A stretch of DNA of 64,000 nt from Acidobacteriota bacterium (lineage in GTDB: Bacteria > Acidobacteriota > Holophagae > Holophagales > Holophagaceae): contig JACPYP010000020.1 of the NCBI GenBank assembly GCA_016195985.1, positions 124,001 to 188,000 on the forward strand. The letters run 5' to 3'. Positions within the stretch are counted from its first letter, which is position 1. Every line of letters starts with the position of its first letter. The notes under the pieces were generated by a model. That model was not told the origin of the DNA and made no database searches. It saw only the letters and a list, made by a program, of their open reading frames with translations. The translations under genes and the position numbers were made by a program. Shown piece after piece: positions 28,347-36,100 of the stretch.

Positions 28347-29965
28347 GCACGCAAGCATCTACGGCGCAGCCAAGCTACCTGGTGGACACCGGAGCGCGCA
28401 AGGGCCTCCTGGCCTGGCTCACCACCACGGACCACAAGCGCATCGGCCTGCTCTACCTCTACTCCATGATCACCTTCTTCTTCGTGGGCGTGGGCATCGG
28501 CTTCGTTATGCGCCTGGTGCAGCTCACCACCTTCCAGAAGCTCATCACTGCCCAGACCTACAACGCCCTGTTCACGGTCCATGGCGTGATCATGATCTTC
28601 CTGTTCGTGGTGCCTGGCCTGCCCGCCATCTTCGGGAATTTCTTTCTGCCCATCCTCATCGGGGCCAAGGATGTCTCCTTCCCGCGGCTGAACCTGGCCT
28701 CCTGGTACTTCTTCATGGCCGGCGCCATCCTGGCTGTCCTCTCGCTCTTCACCGGCGGCGGCGCGCCCGACACGGGCTGGACCTTCTACGCCCCCTTCAG
28801 CCTGAAGACGGGCACCAATGTGAGCTTGGCGGTCTTCGCGGCCTTCGTGCTGGGCTTTTCCTCCATGCTCACGGGCATCAACTTCATCACCACCATCCAC
28901 CGTCTGCGCGCCCCGGGCATGAAGTTCTTCCGCATGCCCCTCATGTGCTGGGCCCTTTACTCCACGGCCTGGATCCAGCTGCTGGCCACCCCCATCGTGG
29001 CCATCACCCTGCTGCTGGTGATCCTCGAGCGCTTCTTCGGCATCGGCATCTTCGATCCCTCCAAGGGCGGCGATCCCCTGCTCTACCAGCACCTGTTCTG
29101 GATCTACTCGCACCCGGCCGTCTACATCATGATCCTGCCAGCCATGGGCGCCATCTCCGAGATCATCCCCACCTTCACCAAGCGCCCCATTTTCGGGTAC
29201 AAGGCCATCGCCTTCAGCTCCATGTCCATCGCCGGCGTGGGCAGCCTGGTGTGGGCCCACCACATGTTCACCTCAGGCATGAGCGGCATGGCCCTCATGA
29301 TCTTCTCGCTGCTGACCATGGTCGTGGCCGTGCCCAGTGCCATCAAAGTCTTCAACTGGGTGAGCACCCTCTACAAGGGCAGCATCGACTTTGAGCCGCC
29401 CCTCCTCTTCGCCCTCACCTTCATCTTCCTCTTCTGCATCGGCGGCCTCACGGGCGTCATGCAGGGGGCCCTGGCCATCAACGTGCACATCCACGACACC
29501 TACTTCATCGTGGGCCACTTCCACTATGTGATGTTTGGCGGCACGGGCATGGCGCTCTTCGCGGCCCTGCTCTACTGGTTCCCCAAGATGTGGGGAAAGA
29601 TGTACAGCAAGAAGGCCATCTACGTCTCCTGGTTCCCCATGTTCATCGGCTTCAACATGCTCTATTTCGGCATGATGATCCTCGGCATGATGGGCATGCC
29701 GCGCCGCTACTACGTGCACCTGCCTCAGTTCCACACCATGCATGTGGTGGCCACCGTGGGCAGTTGGCTGCTGGTGCTGGGCCTCATTATTTTCTTCGCC
29801 ACCCTGCTCTACGGCATCCTCAAGGGCCCCAAGGCCGAGGACAACCCCTGGGGCGGTGTGACGCTTGAATGGACCATTCCCAGCCCGCCCCCCCTTGAGA
29901 ACTTCGAGGTGATTCCCACCATCACCCGCGGCCCCTACCACTTCGATCAGCAGGAGAAAGCATGA
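28343..29965 (+). CDS. ctaD: caa3-type cytochrome c oxidase subunit I (A2 type)
   Basis: A 540-aa heme-copper oxidase core with twelve or so helices. It starts TTDHKRIGLLYLYSMITFFF and has HGVIMIFLFVVPGLPAIFGN and the CuB/heme ligands in HPAVYIM, WAHHMFT and HDTYFIVGHFHYVMFGG. The D-channel glutamate of A1 oxidases (GHPEVY) is replaced by YSHPAVY; the Tyr-Ser signature marks an A2-type oxidase (family knowledge). It reduces O2 and pumps protons. AGGAGGG precedes the ATG, which overlaps sco. Confidence 0.96.
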   Translation: MSTQASTAQPSYLVDTGARKGLLAWLTTTDHKRIGLLYLYSMITFFFVGVGIGFVMRLVQLTTFQKLITAQTYNALFTVHGVIMIFLFVVPGLPAIFGNFFLPILIGAKDVSFPRLNLASWYFFMAGAILAVLSLFTGGGAPDTGWTFYAPFSLKTGTNVSLAVFAAFVLGFSSMLTGINFITTIHRLRAPGMKFFRMPLMCWALYSTAWIQLLATPIVAITLLLVILERFFGIGIFDPSKGGDPLLYQHLFWIYSHPAVYIMILPAMGAISEIIPTFTKRPIFGYKAIAFSSMSIAGVGSLVWAHHMFTSGMSGMALMIFSLLTMVVAVPSAIKVFNWVSTLYKGSIDFEPPLLFALTFIFLFCIGGLTGVMQGALAINVHIHDTYFIVGHFHYVMFGGTGMALFAALLYWFPKMWGKMYSKKAIYVSWFPMFIGFNMLYFGMMILGMMGMPRRYYVHLPQFHTMHVVATVGSWLLVLGLIIFFATLLYGILKGPKAEDNPWGGVTLEWTIPSPPPLENFEVIPTITRGPYHFDQQEKA

Positions 29966-30564
29966 GCGGGCACGTTCATCGGGACGACCTCGGGTCCCGC
30001 CTGGGCATGTGGCTGTTCCTCGTGACGGAGATCGTCCTCTTCGGCGGCCTCTTCATCGGCTACTCGTACATGCGCTACAAGTACCCGGCGGAGTTCCATC
30101 ATGGCGGCGCGGAACTGAACGCCACCCTCGGCGTCACCAACACCCTGGTGCTGCTCACCAGCAGCCTCACGGTGGTGCTGGCCATCGTGGCCATCCAGCG
30201 CGCCGAGAAGAAGCGGGCCCTGGCCTTCCTGGGCACCACCCTAGCCCTGGGCCTCACCTTCCTGGTCATCAAATCCTTTGAATGGGGCGCCAAGTTCCAC
30301 CACGGCCTCTACCCGAACTCGCCCCATCTCGCCACGCTGCCCCCGGGCGAGCAGGTCTTCTTCGGGCTCTACTTCACCATGACCGGCCTCCACGGCGTCC
30401 ACGTCGTCGTGGGACTGGCCGTGCTGAGCGTCATGTTCTGGTGGGTGGCCACGGACCGCGTCCGTCAGGACCGCTACATCCACCTGGAGAACAGCGGCCT
30501 CTACTGGCACCTGGTGGACGTGATCTGGATCTTCCTCCTCCCGCTGTTCTACCTGGCCGCCTGA
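29962..30564 (+). CDS. ctaE: cytochrome c oxidase subunit III
   Basis: A 200-aa protein with five helices, as in the short bacterial form. Marks are LGMWLFLVTEIVLFGGLFIG, YSYMRYKYP, FGLYFTMTGLHGVHVVVGL and YWHLVDVIWIFLLPLFYLA. The ATG overlaps the subunit I stop (ATGA), with AGGAG before it. Confidence 0.95.
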   Translation: MSGHVHRDDLGSRLGMWLFLVTEIVLFGGLFIGYSYMRYKYPAEFHHGGAELNATLGVTNTLVLLTSSLTVVLAIVAIQRAEKKRALAFLGTTLALGLTFLVIKSFEWGAKFHHGLYPNSPHLATLPPGEQVFFGLYFTMTGLHGVHVVVGLAVLSVMFWWVATDRVRQDRYIHLENSGLYWHLVDVIWIFLLPLFYLAA

Positions 30565-30570
30565 TATCCT

Positions 30571-30602
30571 CCGGGGGTTCCGCGCTGCGCGCGCACCCCC
30601 GG
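30571..30602. repeat. GC-rich hairpin between ctaE and ctaF
   Basis: CCGGGGGT at 30571-30578 pairs with ACCCCCGG at 30595-30602 around a GCGC-rich core. No T run follows. In the middle of an operon it may stabilise or process mRNA and so set the ratio of subunit III to IV. Confidence 0.5.
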
Positions 30603-30653
30603 GCCCCCAACCTCGCATCCAGCCAAGCTGGACGCTCGGTCCGAGGAACTCCC

Positions 30654-30977
30654 ATGAATGAAACGCTCCATTCTCCCGATCACCACCCTTACAGTCTGGA
30701 CGAACCGCACGTCGAGCATCCGGGCTACGGCACCTTCATCAAGGTGTGGGCGGCCTTGGTGGTCCTCACCTTCTGCCTGGTGGGGCTCAGCCATGTGAGC
30801 CAGAGCTATGCGGTCTGGGGCCTGCTGACGCTGACGCCTCTCAAGGCCGGTCTGGTCTTCTACTACTTCATGCACCTGAAATACGAAGGATCACTCTTCA
30901 AGATCGTCATCCTGGTGACCCTTGGCACACTGCTGATCTTCTTCGCCCTGCTCTTCTCCGACGTCGCTTTCCACTGA
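30654..30977 (+). CDS. ctaF: caa3 oxidase subunit IV
   Basis: A 107-aa protein with three helices: FIKVWAALVVLTFCLVGLSH, a central pair around TLTPLKAGLVFYYFMHLKYE, and IVILVTLGTLLIFFALLFSD. This is the usual prokaryotic cytochrome C oxidase subunit IV pattern. GAGG lies 7 nt before the ATG. An 89-nt spacer with a hairpin separates it from ctaE. Confidence 0.9.
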   Translation: MNETLHSPDHHPYSLDEPHVEHPGYGTFIKVWAALVVLTFCLVGLSHVSQSYAVWGLLTLTPLKAGLVFYYFMHLKYEGSLFKIVILVTLGTLLIFFALLFSDVAFH

Positions 30978-30985
30978 GGCCCACC

Positions 30986-31942
30986 ATGGATTGGATGAAC
31001 CAAGCCGCCATTTCGGCCCAGAAGTCCGACGCCGTCTTTTTCTACGTGTTCGGGCTCTCCGTGGCCTTCCTGATCTTCATCACGGCGCTGATGATCTACT
31101 TCGTGGTGCGCTACAACAAGAAGCGCAACCCCGTCGCCTCGCAGATCGACGGCCATGTGGGCCTGGAGATCGTTTGGACCACCATTCCCCTGGTGCTGTT
31201 CCTGTCCATCTTCTACTACGGCTGGACGAACTACGAATACATGAGCCAGGCGCCCCGAGATTCCATGGCCGTGAAGGTCACGGCCCGGCAGTGGAGCTGG
31301 TCCTTCGAATACCCCAACGGCAAGCAGAGCAAGGTGCTCTTCGCACCCCTCGGCAAGCCTATGAAGGTCGAAGTGCGCAGCGCGGACGTGGTGCACGGTT
31401 TCTTCGTGCCCTCCTTCCGCCTCAAGATCGACGCCGTGCCTTCCCGCACCAACACCACCTGGTTCCAGGCCACCAAGGTGGGCTCGTACGACATCGAATG
31501 CACCGTCATCTGCGGCGTCGATCACAGCCTCATGCTCAGCAAGGTGATCGTGGTGCCTGAAGAGGAATTCAAGGCCTGGTACTTCGGCGGCGAGGATGCG
31601 CCTGAGCCCGGCAAGGCCTTCCGGGCCGCCGAGGCCCACCCTGATCTCAGCGGCATGCCCCAGGGTCTGGCCGTGCTTACGTCCAAGGGCTGCCTGGCCT
31701 GCCACTCGGTGGACGGCAAGCCCAAGGTCGGACCCACCCTCAAGGCCCTTTACGGCCGCGAAGAGCAGATCCTCATGGCCGGCGCCATGAAGATCATCCG
31801 CGTGGATGACGCCTACCTGCGCCGGGCCATCACCAGCCCCTCCGAGCAGGTGGTGCGCGGCTATCCACCCGCCATGCCCCAGACCCAGCTCAGCGACCGG
31901 GAGCTGGACGAGGTCGTGAACTACATCAAGACCTTGAACTAA
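30986..31942 (+). CDS. ctaC: cytochrome c oxidase subunit II with fused cytochrome c
   Basis: A 318-aa protein: two N-terminal helices, a cupredoxin domain with the CuA motif CTVICGVDHSLM, and a C-terminal cytochrome c domain with CLACH and a late Met (PAMPQTQLSD). The covalent heme domain makes the enzyme caa3-type. It lies last, after subunit IV, whereas subunit II comes first in most operons of this kind. No clear signal peptide or lipobox is seen; the first helix is the anchor. A palindromic element begins one base after the stop. Confidence 0.94.
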   Translation: MDWMNQAAISAQKSDAVFFYVFGLSVAFLIFITALMIYFVVRYNKKRNPVASQIDGHVGLEIVWTTIPLVLFLSIFYYGWTNYEYMSQAPRDSMAVKVTARQWSWSFEYPNGKQSKVLFAPLGKPMKVEVRSADVVHGFFVPSFRLKIDAVPSRTNTTWFQATKVGSYDIECTVICGVDHSLMLSKVIVVPEEEFKAWYFGGEDAPEPGKAFRAAEAHPDLSGMPQGLAVLTSKGCLACHSVDGKPKVGPTLKALYGREEQILMAGAMKIIRVDDAYLRRAITSPSEQVVRGYPPAMPQTQLSDRELDEVVNYIKTLN

Positions 31943-32060
31943 AAAAGCGGAACACAGAGGGCGCAGAAATCATGCAGAGGACGCAGAGAACTGAAAAACG
32001 AATCCCTTTGCTTTTCCTCTGTGCCCCTCTGTGAGAATTCTGTGCCCTCGTTCCGCTTTT
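31943..32060. repeat. 118-bp imperfect palindrome after the oxidase genes
   Basis: The ends AAAAGCGGAAC (31943-31953) and GTTCCGCTTTT (32050-32060) are exact complements. The interior arms pair imperfectly and are made of CACAGAGG/CGCAGAGA-like units: ACACAGAGGGCGCAG, GCAGAGGACGCAGAG, and on the other side CCTCTGTGCCCCTCTGTG. The T run at the right end could make it a terminator for the act-cox operon. Its style matches the 27-bp palindrome at 13203-13268. Confidence 0.8.
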
Positions 32061-32098
32061 AAATCCTCCACCCCTGCCGCATCCTCCAAGAGAATCCC

Positions 32099-32992
32099 TT
32101 GAGCGCAGCCACCGTGGCCCTTCCCAAACCCAGTCCGGTATCCACCTTTCTCGAGCTGACCAAGCTCCGGATCTCGGGTGCCTCCACCTTCACGGCGGCG
32201 GCGGGCTACGTGGCCTTTCTCCGGGGGGCCAACGCGGGGCTGATCACCACGCTCCTGGGCATCCTCCTGCTCGCCATGGGCAGCAGCGCCCTGAACGAGG
32301 TGCAGGAGCACAAGCTCGACGCTCTCATGCCCCGCACGGCCAACCGTCCCATTCCCCGCGGCGATCTTTCGCCGGGACTGGCCACCGTCATCGCCGTGGT
32401 CATGGCCGTTTCCGGCTTCCTGGTGCTGTGGCTGGCCCACAACCTCACGTCGGCCCTGCTCGGGGCCCTGGCCCTGGGCTGGTACAACGGCTTCTACACG
32501 CCTCTCAAGCGGGTGAGCGCCTTCGCCGTGGTGCCCGGATCTCTCATCGGCGCCCTCCCCCCGGCCATCGGCTGGACCGCCGCGGGCGGCAGCGCCGCCG
32601 ATCCTTCCGTGCTGGCCCTGGCCTTCGTCTTCTTCATCTGGCAAGTGCCCCATTTCTGGCTGCTGGTGGGCCTGCACGCCGAAGGCTACGAGGAGGCGGG
32701 CTATCCCACGCTGGTCAAGCTCTTCGGCCGCCCCCGCCTGTCGCGCCTCACCTTCACCTGGACCTGCGGCACCGCCGCGGCCTGTGGCCTGCTGCCCCTC
32801 TTCCGCGTGCTGGTGTCCCGGCCGGCGGAGATCATGCTGGGCATCGGCGCCCTCTGGCTGATCATCGGATCCCTGCCTCTCCTGAAACCAGGACAGGACG
32901 CCCCTCTCTACCGGCGCGTCTTCATGAACATCAACCTCTTCGCCCTGGTGCTCACGGCGGCAGTCATCCTGGATCCCTTCTTCAGCCGCTGA
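32099..32992 (+). CDS. ctaB: protoheme IX farnesyltransferase (heme O synthase)
   Basis: A 297-aa UbiA-type prenyltransferase that makes heme O for heme A-type oxidases. Motifs are LTKLRISGASTFTAAAGY, NEVQEHKLDALMPRTANRP (the Asp-rich site is N-x3-E-x2-x-D in this family) and YTPLKRVSAFAVVPGSLIGA. Nine or so helices are seen. The start is probably TTG at 32099, with AAGAGA nearby; no ATG gives a full-length protein. It follows the oxidase genes, its usual neighbours, but the palindrome before it may mark a separate transcript. Confidence 0.92.
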   Translation: MSAATVALPKPSPVSTFLELTKLRISGASTFTAAAGYVAFLRGANAGLITTLLGILLLAMGSSALNEVQEHKLDALMPRTANRPIPRGDLSPGLATVIAVVMAVSGFLVLWLAHNLTSALLGALALGWYNGFYTPLKRVSAFAVVPGSLIGALPPAIGWTAAGGSAADPSVLALAFVFFIWQVPHFWLLVGLHAEGYEEAGYPTLVKLFGRPRLSRLTFTWTCGTAAACGLLPLFRVLVSRPAEIMLGIGALWLIIGSLPLLKPGQDAPLYRRVFMNINLFALVLTAAVILDPFFSR

Positions 32993-33125
32993 CCCAATTC
33001 CTCAACCATCCCCCGTGGCCCCGGGTCCCAGGGGATAGGCCGACACGCCGCGCATGGGAGGATGTCCCAGAACCGGATGTCTCCGGGAAAACATTCCCGA
33101 ATCCACTCCGGCACCTGGACAACCC

Positions 33126-36100
33126 ATGCCCCCTCCCACCGCCATCCCCCCCAGCACGGCGGCCCTCCTTGCCTTTGCACGCCTGGCGCAAGGACATCTC
33201 GGGGAAGACGGTCTGCTCCTGGACGGGGAGGCCGAGGGCGGCCTGCGACAGGCCTCCGTCCGGCTCGGTGACGGCCCGTCCACCAAGCGGGCCGCTGAAA
33301 CGTTGGCGCTTCAACTCGGCCCCTCGGCGGCCTATGTCCTCACCGCGAAAACGCCAGCGGGGGGCGCGCCATTCAGCGGGCACATCCAGATCAGCGGCCG
33401 GGAAGCCATGCTGGAGATGGAATCCGGCACGACGCCCACCATGGTGCCCTGGGTGCTGCGCCACTTCGCACGCCTGCACCGAGGCATCCTGGAGGCGCCC
33501 GAAGCCTCTCCGGAGATCGCATCCATGGCCGATGAAGAGGAGCGCGCCCTGCTGCTGGGGCCCTTCTCCGGGCCTGCCTTCGATCCGGAACTCAGCCTGC
33601 CGGAATCCCTCGTGGATCGCTTCGAGGCGACCGTGCGCCGTCATGGCGCCAGACCCGCCGTGGAGGAGGACGGTCGCACCTGGACCTATGCCGAGCTGAA
33701 CGCCATGGCGGAGGACATCGCCCTTGGATTGCAGCATCGCGGCCTGGGGCCGGGCTCCCTGGTGGGTCACTGGATGCCCCGGGGCCTGCCGGCCTATGCG
33801 GCCCTTCTGGGAATCCTCAAGTGCGGGGCCGCCTACGTGCCCCTGGATCCTGGCCTCCCGTCCGCGCGAGTGCGGCAGGTGGCCGTGGAGTGCGGCATGC
33901 ACCTGCTGCTGGCCTCCGCTTCGCTGGGAACGGTCCCCGGTCTTCCTTGTCCCATGTTCGATCCAGCGCTCGACTTCGCGCGCGATCCAGGGGCTTTCAG
34001 CGCTGCGGGCCCGGGCCCCGGAGATCTGGCCTACGTCATCTTCACCTCAGGCTCGACGGGCACTCCCAAGGGCGTGCCCATCACGCACCGTTCGGCCTGC
34101 ACCTTGGTGCGGGCCGAACAGCGGCTCTTCGCGCCATGCGCGGAAGATCGCGTCTTCCAGGGATTCTCCCTGGCCTTCGACGCCTCAGTGGAAGAGCTGT
34201 GGCTGGCCTGGGCCAGCGGGGCCTGCCTGGTGGCGGGGACGCCCTCCCTGATGCAGGCAGGGCCGGATCTCGGGAGGCGGCTCACCGAAGCGGGGATCAC
34301 CGTGCTGTCCACGGTGCCCACACTGCTGGGCCTCCTTTCGGACCCCGTCCCCACGCTTCGGTTGCTCATTCTCGGCGGCGAAGCCTGCCCCGAAGATCTG
34401 GTGGCCCACTGGTGGCGGCCGGGCCTGCGGATGGTGAACACCTACGGCCCCACCGAGGCCACGGTCATCTCCACGTGGACCGATCTGAGGCCCGGCCAGG
34501 CGGTCACCATCGGCAAGGCCGTGCCCAATGACCGGATCTACGTGCTGGATGCACAGAGTCGCCTGTGCCCCATCGGCGTGCCCGGCGAGTTGCACCTCTC
34601 GGGCGTGGGCCTGTCGAGCGGCTACCTGGGCCGCACCGATCTCACGGCCGAGCGGTTCATCACCAATCCCTTTCACGACGGCCCCTTCACGGAACGCCTC
34701 TACCGCACGGGCGACCGGGTGCGCTTCAATGCCGAGGGCCATCTCGAATTCCTCGGCCGCATCGACACCCAGATAAAATTGCGGGGCTTCCGCATCGAGC
34801 TGGAGGAGATCGAGGCTGCGTTGCGCCAGGAACCGGAGGTGCTGGCGGCGGCGGTCGCCCTCTGGAAGGCGGACGGCCCGGAACGCCTGGTGGCCTACGT
34901 CGTGCTGCGACCAAGCGCCCGTTTCGACGCAGACGGCCTGCTGCGAGGCCTGCGCCAGCGCCTGCCCAGCTACATGGTGCCCGCCTCCGTCGACGCCCTG
35001 GGCGAGTTGCCCACCCTCGCCAGCGGAAAGCTCGACCGCAAGCGCCTTCCGGCGCCCAGCCAGAGACAGGCCCCCTCTGCGGACGGCGAAGGGCTGACGC
35101 CCACCCAGCGGACTCTGCGCGAACAGTGGACGCAACTCTTCCAGGGCCGCGCGCCGGGCCTGGACGAGGACTTCTTCCGCGACCTGGGCGGGCATTCGCT
35201 GTTGGCCGCGGCCATGGTTTCAACGCTCCGCCCGCGGACCGGCTTCGAAAACCTGGCGGTGCCCGATGTGTATGCCTTCCCCACCCTGAGGGCCCTGGCC
35301 GCTGAACTGGATGGGCGCCGGGCCTCGGAGCCGGGCCCGGCCAAGGCGAAGCTTCCGCCCGCAGAGCCGCTTCCGGCCTGGCGCTACGGCCTGTGCGTCC
35401 TGGCCCAGCTCCTGTCGCTCTACCCCCTGCTGGGTTTCTACGCGCTGCAGTGGCTCAGCCCCTACCTCGTCTACAGCTGGAGCCAGGATCACGACATCTC
35501 CCGCTTCCTGGGCATCAGCGCCGCCCTGCTGTCGCTGATCCTCATCTATCCGGCCATGTTCGTCCTATCCATCGCCGCCAAGTGGCTGCTGCTGGGCCGT
35601 ATCAGGCCCGGCCGCCATCGTGTCTGGGGGTTCTACTACTGGCGCTGGTGGCTGACCCAGCGGATCATCGCGGCCACGCCCCTGGACTACCTGGTGGAAT
35701 CGCCCTGGCTGGCCCTCTACTTCCGCCTCATGGGCGCCCGCATCGGCAGCAGCGTGCACCTGGCCACCACCTCCCTCGCCGCCTTCGACCTCACCCGCAT
35801 CGGCGACGAGGCCAGCATCGGCCAGGATGCGCGCCTGAGCGGCTACACGCTGGAGGATGGTTTCCTGGAGCTGGGCCCCATCCGCGTCGGCCGGCGCTGC
35901 TACGTGGGCAACCGGTCCATCCTGTGCGCGGGCACCGTCATGGAGGACGGCGCCATCCTGGAGGACCTGAGCCTGCTGCCGGGGGGCGCCCGGATCGCCA
36001 CGGCCCAGCGCTGGGCGGGCTCCCCCGCCCGTCCTCTGCCACCTCGCACCTCCGATCGTTCGCGGCTGAGCGCAGACCTGCCCCGTCCTTCACGGGGGCG

